Of a stretch of DNA of 64,000 nucleotides, positions 23,719 to 31,424 are shown in pieces (positions within the stretch are counted from its first letter, which is position 1; each line of letters opens with the position of its first letter). The notes beneath the pieces were generated by a model. The model was not told the origin of the DNA. It saw only the letters and a program-made list of their open reading frames with translations, and ran no database searches. The translations under genes and the position numbers were made by a program. Source of the stretch: Micromonospora lupini str. Lupac 08 (GTDB taxonomy: Bacteria; Actinomycetota; Actinomycetes; Mycobacteriales; Micromonosporaceae); assembly GCF_000297395.2 (NCBI RefSeq), contig NZ_HF570108.1:6228982-6292981 (forward strand), in the 5' to 3' direction.

Positions 23719-25203
23719 GTGACCCCCCAGTACGTCGCCGCCATCGACCAGGGCACCACCTCCTCGCGGTGCATCGTCTTCGACTCCGCCGGGGACATCG
23801 TCGCCGCGGCCCAACGCGAGCACCGGCAGATCTTCCCCCGGCCCGGCTGGGTGGAGCACGACGCCGAGGAGATCTGGGACAACGTCCAGCAGGTCGTCGC
23901 CGAGGCGCTGCGGGCCGCCGGCACGGACGCGGCCGGGTTGGCCGCCGTCGGCATCACCAACCAGCGGGAGACCACGCTCGTCTGGGACCGGGCCACCGGC
24001 CGGCCGGTGGCCGACGCCGTGGTCTGGCAGGACACCCGCACCGGGCCGCTGCTGCGCGAGCTGGCCTCGGCGTACGGCGAGGAGCGCCTCCGGGCCCGCA
24101 CGGGCCTGCCGCTGGCCACCTACTTCGCCGGCCCGAAGGTGCGCTGGCTGCTCGACGAGGTCGACGGCCTGCGCGAGCGCGCGGAACGCGGCGAGGTGCT
24201 CTTCGGAACGATGGACAGTTGGCTGATCTGGAAGCTGACCGGCGAGCACGTCACCGACGTGACGAACGCCAGCCGGACCATGCTGATGGACCTCACCACC
24301 CTCGACTGGGATCCGGAGCTGCTGGACGCGCTGGGCGTGCCGGCGGCGATGCTGCCGGAGATCCGCTGCTCCGCCGAGGTGTACGGCACCGCCACCGGCG
24401 TGCTCGCCGGAGTGCCGGTGGCCAGCGCGCTCGGCGACCAGCAGGCCGCCCTGTTCGGGCAGACGTGTTTCCAGCCGGGCGAGGCGAAGTGCACCTACGG
24501 CACCGGCAGCTTCCTGCTGCTCAACACCGGCGCCAGCCCGGTGCCGTCGGCGCACGGCCTGCTCACCACAGTCGCGTACCAGATCAAGGGCCAACCTCCG
24601 GCGTACGCCCTGGAGGGCGCCATCGCCGTCACCGGCTCACTGGTGCAGTGGCTGCGCGACAACCTCGGGCTGATCTCCACGGCCCCTGAGGTGGAGGAGT
24701 TGGCCCGTACCGTGGACGACAACGGCGGCTGTTACGTCGTGCCGGCGTTCTCCGGTCTCTTCGCCCCGCACTGGCGCAGCGACGCGCGGGGCGTGATCGC
24801 CGGGCTGACCGGCTACATCACCAAGGGGCACCTGGCCCGGGCGGTGCTGGAGGCGTCGGCGTGGCAGACCCGCGAGGTGGTCGACGCGATGAACGCCGAC
24901 TCCGACGTGGCGCTGCGCCGACTCCGGGTGGACGGCGGGATGACCGCCAACGGTCTGCTCATGCAGTTCCTCGCCGACGTGCTCGACGTTCCGGTGGTCC
25001 GCTCCCGGATCACGGAGACCACCTGCCTCGGCGCCGCGTACGCCGCCGGCCTGGCAGTGGGCTTCTGGCCGGACCTCGCCACCCTGCGCGCGCAGTGGCG
25101 CTCGGACGCGCAGTGGGAGCCGGCCATGGCGCCCGAGCTGCGCGAGAGGGAGCTGCGCCAGTGGCGCAAGGCAGTGCAGCGCACCCTGGACTGGGTGGAC
25201 TGA
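23719..25203 (+). CDS. glpK: Glycerol kinase
   Basis: Phosphorylates glycerol to sn-glycerol-3-phosphate with ATP. It is 494 residues long, typical of GlpK. FGGY-family motifs: IDQGTTSSRCIVFD (phosphate 1), GITNQRETTLVWDRATG, WQDTRTG (glycerol-binding), GTMDSWLIWKLTGEHVTDV, ALGDQQAALFGQ, TYGTGSFLLLNTG (phosphate 2) and RVDGGMTANGLLMQFLAD (adenosine site). All catalytic residues are present. GTG at 23719 directly follows a -10 box. No glpF or glpD is adjacent, so this is an isolated kinase gene, and no regulator is evident. Confidence 0.96.
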   Translation: MTPQYVAAIDQGTTSSRCIVFDSAGDIVAAAQREHRQIFPRPGWVEHDAEEIWDNVQQVVAEALRAAGTDAAGLAAVGITNQRETTLVWDRATGRPVADAVVWQDTRTGPLLRELASAYGEERLRARTGLPLATYFAGPKVRWLLDEVDGLRERAERGEVLFGTMDSWLIWKLTGEHVTDVTNASRTMLMDLTTLDWDPELLDALGVPAAMLPEIRCSAEVYGTATGVLAGVPVASALGDQQAALFGQTCFQPGEAKCTYGTGSFLLLNTGASPVPSAHGLLTTVAYQIKGQPPAYALEGAIAVTGSLVQWLRDNLGLISTAPEVEELARTVDDNGGCYVVPAFSGLFAPHWRSDARGVIAGLTGYITKGHLARAVLEASAWQTREVVDAMNADSDVALRRLRVDGGMTANGLLMQFLADVLDVPVVRSRITETTCLGAAYAAGLAVGFWPDLATLRAQWRSDAQWEPAMAPELRERELRQWRKAVQRTLDWVD

Positions 25204-25210
25204 ACCCGCG

Positions 25211-25702
25211 TCAGCGCTCGGTGTCGGTCACCGGGAGCTCGCCCGGAGCGGGTCGGCGGCCGCGCCGCACCCGCTGCACGCCCGCCTTCAGGAAGACGAC
25301 GGCGAGCGCCACCATCGTCGCGAACAGGGCGGAGCCCACCATCAGCGGGGCGATGAGCCAGGCCATCAGGCTGACGGTGGCCCGCTTCCCGTTGGCCCAG
25401 CCGTCGACCCGCTCGCCGGCACGCGGCGAACCGCCGCCCACCGGGCCGGTGACCACACGCCCGTCGGACATGTGCCAGGTGCCGCGGCACCGCTGGGTTG
25501 CCTTCGGACCGCCGAAGTCACAGGAATCGACCCGGATGCTCACCCGCTCGGCGCCGATCACGTTGCGGCCGAGGCCGACGGGCAGCACCAGGAGGACCAG
25601 GAGCATAAGGATCGGCAGCAGAATCCGTTGCCAGCGCGGTCGGCGGGCCATTCGGGAGACGTAGTCATCGGGGGGCGTAGACGCGGAACGTCCGGACGAC
25701 AT
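25211..25702 (-). CDS. Two-helix membrane protein of unknown function
   Basis: A 163-residue protein with a basic N-terminus (MARRPRWQR), a first helix ILLPILMLLVLLVLPVGLG, an external loop of about 75 residues with two Cys (DSCDFGG and QRCRGTW) that could form a disulfide, and a second helix (LIAPLMVGSALFATMVALAV) before a basic cytoplasmic tail. No family is recognised. The topology resembles small actinobacterial 'DUF3592-like' envelope proteins only in outline. ATG at 25702 (MSSGRSASTPPDDY). It is downstream of purC on the same strand by 71 bp and convergent with glpK by 7 bp. Confidence 0.7.
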   Translation of the reverse strand: MSSGRSASTPPDDYVSRMARRPRWQRILLPILMLLVLLVLPVGLGRNVIGAERVSIRVDSCDFGGPKATQRCRGTWHMSDGRVVTGPVGGGSPRAGERVDGWANGKRATVSLMAWLIAPLMVGSALFATMVALAVVFLKAGVQRVRRGRRPAPGELPVTDTER

Positions 25703-25773
25703 AGGCCGCAGACTACCAACGACGGGCACCACCGCCGATCCCTGCGCAGACGCCGGCCCTCCGGACGCCGCGT

Positions 25774-26607
25774 TCACTCCCAGCGGTTGCCGGTGAGCTT
25801 CTCGTACACCTCGACGTAGCGGGCGCGGGTCGCCTCGACGACCTCGGCGGGCACGTCCGGGGCCGGGGCCTGCTTGTTCCAACCGCTGCCGGTGGCCCAG
25901 TCCCGCACGTACTGCTTGTCGTAGGAGAACTGCACCCGGCCCGGCTGGTACGAGTCGGCCGGCCAGAACCGCGACGAGTCGGAGGTGAGCAGCTCGTCGG
26001 CGAGGACCAGGGTGCCGTCCGGTGCCCACCCCAGCTCGATCTTGGTGTCGGCGATCAGGATGCCCCGGTCGGCGGCCAGCTCCGCGCCACGCCGGTAGAC
26101 GTCGATGGTGATCTGCCGCAGCCGCTCGGCGGTCTCCTCGCCGACCTTGTCCACCACCTCGGCGTACGTGATGGGTTCGTCGTGTTCGCCAATCGGCGCC
26201 TTGGTCGACGGCGTGAAGATCGGCTCGGGCAGGATCGACGCCTCGCCCAGCCCACGCGGCAGCGGTACGCCGGAGACCGCACCGGTGCGCTCGTACTCCC
26301 GCAGACCGCCGCCGGTGAGGTAACCGCGGGCGACGCACTCGACCGGGATGATGTCCAGCCGCTGGCAGCGGATCGCCCGCCCGGCGAACTCGGCGGGCAC
26401 GTCGGTGGCCGAGATGACGTGGTTCGGCACCAGGTCGGCGAGCTGCTCGAACCACCACAGGGAGAGCGCGGTGAGCAGGCGACCCTTGTCCGGGATCGGC
26501 GTCGGCAGCGCCACGTCGTAGATCGAGATGCGGTCCGAGGCGACCAGGATCAGGTCGTCGCCGTCGGCGTAGATGTCCCGAACCTTGCCCGAGTGCAGAA
26601 GTTCCAC
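25774..26607 (-). CDS. purC: SAICAR synthetase (phosphoribosylaminoimidazole-succinocarboxamide synthase)
   Basis: Purine pathway enzyme condensing CAIR with aspartate using ATP. It is 277 residues long. Motifs: ELLHSGKVRDIYADGDD (ATP lid), VASDRISIYDV, IPDKGRLLTALS, IIPVECVARGYLTGGG, FTPSTKAPIGEHDEPI and LIADTKIELG, ending with DELLTSDSSRFW and SYDKQYVRDW. All substrate-binding segments are intact. I use GTG at 26607 (VELLHSGKVR), which matches the family start. The frame extends upstream without a better site. It is divergent from the lipoprotein gene across 134 bp. No other pur genes are present. Confidence 0.95.
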   Translation of the reverse strand: MELLHSGKVRDIYADGDDLILVASDRISIYDVALPTPIPDKGRLLTALSLWWFEQLADLVPNHVISATDVPAEFAGRAIRCQRLDIIPVECVARGYLTGGGLREYERTGAVSGVPLPRGLGEASILPEPIFTPSTKAPIGEHDEPITYAEVVDKVGEETAERLRQITIDVYRRGAELAADRGILIADTKIELGWAPDGTLVLADELLTSDSSRFWPADSYQPGRVQFSYDKQYVRDWATGSGWNKQAPAPDVPAEVVEATRARYVEVYEKLTGNRWE

Positions 26608-26741
26608 GCGCCCTAGTACATCACGCGATATCGGAGGGCCCGATTCGACCACCAGGGTCGGGCATGGCCGGACGGACGTTGACACCCTCCTGCGCCGCCT
26701 GCGTGAATGGTCCGACCCGTCCGTACGTGCCAGGAGCCCCC

Positions 26742-28073
26742 GTGCCCGTTGTTCGTCCCCCGATCGCCCGCTTCGGCGCCGACCCGGGCCGACGCCGAGT
26801 GCTCACCGCGCTGCTCGGCGCTCCCCTGCTGGCCACCGGCGGGCTGGCCGGATGCAGCGACGGCGCCGACACCTCGACCCAGGACGGGCCGATCGAGCTG
26901 TCGGTCTTCTGGTGGGGCGGGACGAAGCGGGCCGAGCTGACGGAAAAGGCCCTACGGCTGTATTCGGAGCGCAACCCGCGGGTCAGCTTCCGGGTCACCT
27001 GGCAGGGCATCGACGGCTATTACGAGCGGCTGGCCATCCAGGCCGCCGGCGGCAACATTCCGGACCTGATCCAGCTCGACGACGCCATGCTTACCGAGTA
27101 CGCCGAACGCCAGATCGCGCTCGACCTCACCGAACAGGCCGCCGACCACAGGTTGGACCTGCGCGGCCTGCCGGAGGGTCTGATCCGCTACGGCACCGTG
27201 GACGGCCGGACGATGGCGGTGGCCGCCGGGCAGACCCTCGCGGCCGTGGTCTTCAACCGTGACCTGCTGCGCGAGCTGCGGGTGCCCGAGCCCCGCGGCG
27301 GGATGTCCTGGGTGGACTACATCGCCTGGGCACAGCAGGTCACCGAGGCCAGCGACGGCCAGGTGGCCGGCACGATGGACGCGTCCGGCGACTACCGCGC
27401 CCTCTGGCTCTGGCTCCGGTCCCAGGGCAGCGATTTCTACCGGGGGCGGCAGCTGGGCTTCGGCGCCGAGGAGCTGATCGCCTGGTTCGAGCTGTGGCAG
27501 CGCGCCCGCACCGGGCGGGCCACGCCGGGCGCGGCCCTCGTCGAGCAGGCCGACAGCGGGGAGCCGGCCCGGCAGTTGGTCGTCACCGGGTTGACCGCCG
27601 CGTCCTTCGCCTGGTCCCACCAGTTGCCGGAGCTGCAACGACTCACCGATGCCGAGCTGGGCGTGGTGGGCTTTCCCGGCCCGCCGGGCGCCCAGTGGGC
27701 GCGCGCGTCGATGTACTGGGCCGGCTTCCGGGGCACCCGCCACCCGGACACGGTGGCCGACGTGATCAACTTTCTGACCACGAACGGCGAGGCGGGCACC
27801 ATCCTCGGCCACGAGCGGGGCCTGAACGCCAGTCTCGCCGTCCGCCGCTACACCGAGGGCAGCATCACCGACCCGGCTCAGCAGCGCGCCGCCGCGTTCG
27901 GCGCCAGCATCGCCGGCCAACTGGGGCCGGCGCCCGCGCCACCGCCGAAGGGCCATGCCAAGGTGCGTTCCCTGCTGGTCACCGCCGCGGAGAGCCTCCG
28001 CGCCCGGCGTGTCGGCACGCGGGCGGCGACCGCACGCTTCCTCGCCCAGGCCAACGCCGCCCTGGCCGCCTGA
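26742..28073 (+). CDS. ABC-type sugar-binding lipoprotein (extracellular solute-binding protein family 1)
   Basis: A 443-residue exported substrate-binding protein. The signal has twin or triple Arg (DPGRRRVLTALLGAP) followed by a lipobox LAGC, so it is a likely Tat-exported lipoprotein with the mature Cys near residue 35. The mature part shows the family-1 pattern: ELSVFWWGGTKRAE, SFRVTWQGIDGYYERLA, PDLIQLDDAML, VAAGQTLAAVVFNRDLL and MYWAGFRGTRHP. The start is GTG at 26742 because AGGAG lies 6 nt before it. No permease or ATPase genes are adjacent, so it must share a transporter or act alone as a receptor. Confidence 0.87.
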   Translation: MPVVRPPIARFGADPGRRRVLTALLGAPLLATGGLAGCSDGADTSTQDGPIELSVFWWGGTKRAELTEKALRLYSERNPRVSFRVTWQGIDGYYERLAIQAAGGNIPDLIQLDDAMLTEYAERQIALDLTEQAADHRLDLRGLPEGLIRYGTVDGRTMAVAAGQTLAAVVFNRDLLRELRVPEPRGGMSWVDYIAWAQQVTEASDGQVAGTMDASGDYRALWLWLRSQGSDFYRGRQLGFGAEELIAWFELWQRARTGRATPGAALVEQADSGEPARQLVVTGLTAASFAWSHQLPELQRLTDAELGVVGFPGPPGAQWARASMYWAGFRGTRHPDTVADVINFLTTNGEAGTILGHERGLNASLAVRRYTEGSITDPAQQRAAAFGASIAGQLGPAPAPPPKGHAKVRSLLVTAAESLRARRVGTRAATARFLAQANAALAA

Positions 28074-28286
28074 GCCACCACCGCCGGCCACACCCACCGG
28101 CCGCTACCAGCCATGCCTACAGCCCGCTAACGGCCGCCGCCAGCGACGCCTGCCGGCCGCCACCGGACGCCGCCAGCCACGCGGACCGCCTGCAGCCGGG
28201 CGGCCCGCCTGCACTCAGCCATACCTGCCGGCCGCCCGGGCCGCCGCCGACCTGTGGTCGTCGGCGGCCGGCCGGATGGGCGACGG

Positions 28287-28541
28287 TCAGCGCGGAGGGC
28301 CGCCGCGCCGGTTGCGCGTCAGACGCAGCACCAGGAACACGATGATCGCCACCACCACGAGGCAGCAGAGCAGACCGAGGAAACCGAAGCCGCCGCCACC
28401 ACGGGAGCGCCGCCGCGCGGCCTCCACCACCACCTCGCCGGTCCCCGTGGACGCCCAGGCCGCGACCGGCACGAAGACCGCCAGGACAACCGCACCGAGG
28501 ACCGCGCTGAGCCGGCCCCACCATTTACCGAATGAAGACAT
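28287..28541 (-). CDS. Small two-helix membrane protein
   Basis: An 84-residue protein: MSSFGKWWGRL, helix AVLGAVVLAVFVPVAAWA, a polar linker with RRRSRGGGG, then helix FLGLLCCLVVVAIIVFLVL and a basic tail LRLTRNRRGGPPR. It has a Cys pair inside the second helix (LLCCLV). No recognisable family. ATG at 28541 has GAGG 8 nt upstream. It stands between the lipoprotein gene, which is convergent, and a pseudogene, which is divergent. The 213-bp stretch 28074-28286 after the lipoprotein gene is GCC-rich with no gene or clear hairpin that I can support. Confidence 0.6.
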   Translation of the reverse strand: MSSFGKWWGRLSAVLGAVVLAVFVPVAAWASTGTGEVVVEAARRRSRGGGGFGFLGLLCCLVVVAIIVFLVLRLTRNRRGGPPR

Positions 28542-28723
28542 GCGCCCATCCTCGCCGAAGGACGCAACCTCGGCACCTCGGTCCACGCCGAATTCACGCC
28601 GACGCTGCGGGCTGGGCGGTCGGAGCGGACCCGCCGCCGGAAAACGCTCCCGCAACCTCACGCAGCCCGGGTCCCGACCGTTGCCCGACGGCACCTCGCG
28701 ACTCGACGCCGTCTTCGCCGGGG

Positions 28724-29340
28724 CAGCGTACCGACTGGGTCTCCGCCGGCGAGGGCATCCGCTGGAAGCAGGACTCCTACGTCGACGGCTGGACGCGGTC
28801 GCACACGGACGAGATCGCCTACCGGCCGGGCAGCGTCCAGAAGGACCGTTGGTTCGAGCCCATCACGCGGCACGCCTGCTGACCTACGACATCCCGTTCC
28901 GCGGCCCAGGGTGACAGGCAACTGGTGCAGTTCGAGGGCTGGCCCGAGCTGTTCGCCGGTGAGTTGTCACCGGAGAAGTTGCCGTACCGGCTTGTCGTCG
29001 AGACCGAGACCAAACCCGAGTACACCCCGTACTCCTCCACCACGCGCACCGACTGGAGTTTCCTCTCCGGCGCCGCCCAGGACGTGCAGGCCATTCCGCT
29101 GGTCCAGTTGGACCACGACACGGAGGTGGACCTGGCGGGCCGTGCGCCGCGCAGGAGCGACCTCGCCATCACGCCTGTCGTGGTGGGCAGCGGCAGGGTC
29201 TCAAGGAGCGCAGGGGCACCTGGACGGCGTCGGTGAACGCGCCGAGCCGGGCCGAGTACGTGTCCATCCGTGTCACCGCCGCGCAGCGCGACGGCGGTGG
29301 CGTCACTCAAACCGTCATGCGGGCCTTCGGCCTCAGGTGA
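28724..29340 (+). pseudogene. Remnant of a subtilase (S8 peptidase) C-terminal region, frameshifted
   Basis: Four pieces in shifting frames read like the beta-sandwich tail of secreted actinobacterial S8 peptidases. 28724-28882: RTDWVSAGEGIRWKQD to WFEPITRH. About 28870-28908: RLLTYDIPFRGP. About 28907-29190: GDRQLVQFEGWPELF, LPYRLVVETETK, RTDWSF and IPLVQLDHDTEVDL. About 29190-29340: GTWTASVNAPSRAEYVSIRV, then TQTVMRAFGLR and TGA. At least three frameshifts separate them, and the catalytic domain with Asp/His/Ser is missing. No start or signal peptide remains. The gene is inactive. The family call rests on motif resemblance only. Confidence 0.6.
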
Positions 29341-29403
29341 CAGCAGTGGGGGTCGGTGCCCGTCGGGCGCCGACCCCCGCGCGCGCCGGCGTCATCCCGG
29401 CCG

Positions 29404-29441
29404 AAAACCAGAAAACCCGGCCCCAAGGATCTGGGACCGGG
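29404..29441 (-). terminator. Intrinsic terminator after the first initiator tRNA gene
   Basis: Read leftward, CCCGGTCCC (29441-29433) pairs with GGGGCCGGG (29424-29416), with one G-U pair, followed by TTTTCTGGTTTT (29415-29404). It ends the tRNA transcript 20 nt after the CCA. Confidence 0.85.
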
Positions 29442-29460
29442 AACCGGCGTGCACTTTCCG

Positions 29461-29537
29461 TGGTAGCGGGGACAGGATTTGAACCTGCGACCTCTGGGTT
29501 ATGAGCCCAGCGAGCTACCGAGCTGCTCCACCCCGCG
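29461..29537 (-). tRNA. Initiator tRNA-fMet(CAT), copy 1, CCA encoded
   Basis: Minus-strand cloverleaf beginning CGCGGGGTGGAGC and ending CCCCGCTACCA. Anticodon CAT sits in a stem with three consecutive G:C pairs (GGGCTCATAACCC). The first base C1 faces U72 unpaired. Both are hallmarks of bacterial initiator tRNA. The T arm is GCAGGTTCAAATCCTGT. The 3' CCA (29463-29461) is encoded. A T-run terminator follows. Confidence 0.95.
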
Positions 29538-29621
29538 TCGACTGGTTAACCCTAACCCATCCGCCCCGACGATGATCAGCGGGGGTCCTCGTCAGGGCGG
29601 GACACGAGTCCCGGACAGGGC

Positions 29622-29657
29622 GAAAGCCCGCCCCCGGCGAACCGGAGACGGGCTTTC
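29622..29657 (-). terminator. Hairpin after the second initiator tRNA gene
   Basis: GAAAGCCCG (29622-29630) and CGGGCTTTC (29649-29657) are perfect complements, 6 nt beyond the tRNA 3' end. The stem ends in TTTC on the minus strand. Confidence 0.65.
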
Positions 29658-29662
29658 AGTCG

Positions 29663-29736
29663 TAGCGGGGACAGGATTTGAACCTGCGACCTCTGGGTTA
29701 TGAGCCCAGCGAGCTACCGAGCTGCTCCACCCCGCG
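29663..29736 (-). tRNA. Initiator tRNA-fMet(CAT), copy 2, CCA not encoded
   Basis: The 74-nt sequence is identical to copy 1 from C1 to A73, again with C1/U72 mismatch, three G:C anticodon-stem pairs and CAT anticodon. After A73 the genome reads CGA rather than CCA, so this copy needs CCA addition. The two genes are tandem, 199 bp apart, with similar 5' flanks containing GTTAAC. Confidence 0.95.
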
Positions 29737-29796
29737 TCGGCTCGTTAACCGTAGCGCACCGACCCGGGGCACCGCAAAACGACTCCGATACCGCCG

Positions 29797-30738
29797 TCAG
29801 CCGAGCCATTTCTCGATGGCCGCCACCGCCCGCCGGCTGTCGGCGTCGACCTGCGCGCGTTCGGCGGCGGTGTACTCCCAGCCCTGCTCCCAGAGCACCG
29901 TCACCACGTCGTCGACCCGGACCGCCCGGACCAGTCGCACCTCGTCCGCGCCCGGATCGCCCATGCCCTGCGGGTACGGCGCACGCAGCTCGAACAGCAC
30001 CGACTCGTCGCCGTACGCGCCCGGGTCCAGCAGCCGCTGCCGCCAGGTCCTGGTGTCGTCGGGCATCCTCTGCTCCGGGCAGGCGCGGACGGCCTGCCGC
30101 AGCTCCCGCAGCGCGTCGTCGGCGCGGCCGGGACGGTAGATCGTGATGCTGTGCCGGTAACTGCCGTCCGGCACGCTCCCCACCCGGGTCTCCGGTCGCT
30201 TGTAGGCCAACGAGCGGGCACGGCGCTGCACCACCGCCGACTCGCTGGGATACCGGGCCCCGCACAGCGCCGGCAGGACCGGGCCCGCCGCTGTCGATTC
30301 CAGGCCCGTCCGGTTGGCCGCCGCCAGGACGAAGAAGGCGCGGTCCGGGATCGAGGTCGGTGGGGGGGCGGTCACCGCGCCGGTGGGCTCGGGCGACCGC
30401 GTACCGCTGGGGGTGGCGCGCGACGGCGTCGGGGACGCCGTGGACGCGGACGGCGGCGCGGACGGGGATGGGGACGGGGGAAGAGCCGACCCGGTCGGCG
30501 GTGGGGAGGCCGGTGTGCCGGCCGGTGGCGGCAGCGGCGCGGACCCGTCGGCGGAGAACGCCAGCCGCCCACCGGCGGCCACCCCGCCGAGCAGCACCGC
30601 CACCGCCACCGCACTGCCGGCCACCTGGACCCGGGCCCGCCGGTCGGCGTGCCGCCGGACCAGCTCGGGGTGGGCAATCTCCACACCGTCGGCCACGACG
30701 GTGAGCGACCGGTACAGGTCGGAGAGTTCAGCTGACAT
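29797..30738 (-). CDS. Single-pass membrane protein paired with a SigE-family sigma factor
   Basis: A 313-residue protein. The cytosolic N-terminus of about 40 residues (MSAELSDLYRSLTVVADGVE) is followed by a helix VAGSAVAVAVLLGGVAAGG, a long Pro/Ser/Thr linker (about residues 68-130) and an extracytoplasmic domain of about 180 residues (RAFFVLAAANRTGLES to the end) with two Cys (LPALCGARYP and RACPEQR). It overlaps the sigma-factor gene by 11 bp, the usual position for a membrane anti-sigma factor. No ZAS zinc motif is present, so an anti-sigma role is inference from position and topology. Confidence 0.75.
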   Translation of the reverse strand: MSAELSDLYRSLTVVADGVEIAHPELVRRHADRRARVQVAGSAVAVAVLLGGVAAGGRLAFSADGSAPLPPPAGTPASPPPTGSALPPSPSPSAPPSASTASPTPSRATPSGTRSPEPTGAVTAPPPTSIPDRAFFVLAAANRTGLESTAAGPVLPALCGARYPSESAVVQRRARSLAYKRPETRVGSVPDGSYRHSITIYRPGRADDALRELRQAVRACPEQRMPDDTRTWRQRLLDPGAYGDESVLFELRAPYPQGMGDPGADEVRLVRAVRVDDVVTVLWEQGWEYTAAERAQVDADSRRAVAAIEKWLG

Positions 30739-31237
30739 CGTTCGCCTCCAGCTCGTCGATGTGGACGTCGGGCAGCAGTACGGCCAGCCGGGACCGACCG
30801 CGGGACAACCAGGACTTGACGGTGCCGAGCGGGACGCCGGCTTCCCGAGCGATCTCCTCGATCGGCATGTCGAAGAGGTAGTGCAGGGCCAGCGCCTGTC
30901 GCTGCGTCGCCGGCAGTTGGCGAAGTGCGTGCACGAGCAGCACCCCGTTCTCGCTCGGTGGCGGCGCGGTCGGTGGCGGCCCGCTGCGGCTCGCCATCAC
31001 CCGCCAGCGGTGCAGGTGCCGCCAGCGGTCGTTCGCCAGCCGGGACACCACCAACCGCAGCCACGCCTCGGGCGCCGGATGCTCGGACAGTCGCCCCCAC
31101 TGCCGCCAGGCCCGCGCGAACGCCTCCTGAACGAGGTCCTGCGCCTCGGTGTGGTCACCGCTCACCGCGTAGCCGTACCGCATCATCCGCCGGGCGGTGC
31201 TGCGGTAGAACTCGTCGAAGCTCTGTGCGTGCCTCAC
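30728..31237 (-). CDS. SigE-family ECF sigma factor
   Basis: A 169-residue RNA polymerase sigma factor of the actinobacterial 'SigE family' (typical start FDEFYRSTARRMMRYGYAVS). Region 2: EAQDLVQEAFARAWRQWGRL and WLRLVVSRLANDRWR. Region 4: LRQLPATQRQALALHYLFDM and REAGVPLGTVKSWLSRGRSR. GTG at 31237 has a GGGGG run about 5 nt upstream. The linked membrane protein at 29797 starts inside its last codons. The regulon is unknown. Confidence 0.92.
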   Translation of the reverse strand: MRHAQSFDEFYRSTARRMMRYGYAVSGDHTEAQDLVQEAFARAWRQWGRLSEHPAPEAWLRLVVSRLANDRWRHLHRWRVMASRSGPPPTAPPPSENGVLLVHALRQLPATQRQALALHYLFDMPIEEIAREAGVPLGTVKSWLSRGRSRLAVLLPDVHIDELEANDVS

Positions 31238-31356
31238 GCCTGCCCCCTTGTCCGCCCCCGTTGCATCAAGGACGGCGGGACGTGGTCGCGGGTTGCGGCT
31301 CAGCCGGACAAAGCATGTCGGAGAGGCGACAGGCCGGCATAACGTACGGACACGAC

Positions 31357-31402
31357 GGAGCCCTCGCCGTCCGGACCGCACGGGTCCGACGACGAGGGCT
31401 CC
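31357..31402. terminator. Large hairpin terminator after the UPF0182 gene
   Basis: GGAGCCCTCG (31357-31366) pairs with CGAGGGCTCC (31393-31402), and the stem continues inward through GGACC/GGTCC around a GCAC loop. It lies just beyond the stop of the minus-strand UPF0182 gene and upstream of the sigma-factor promoter region. Confidence 0.7.
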
Positions 31403-31424
31403 GGGGTGCTCCTCGGGTGGCCGG

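Noticed and set aside
29381..29737. tRNA-associated integration (att) site
   Set aside because: The repeated tRNA sequence is a full tandem gene duplication with separate terminators. No integrase or foreign gene lies between the copies.
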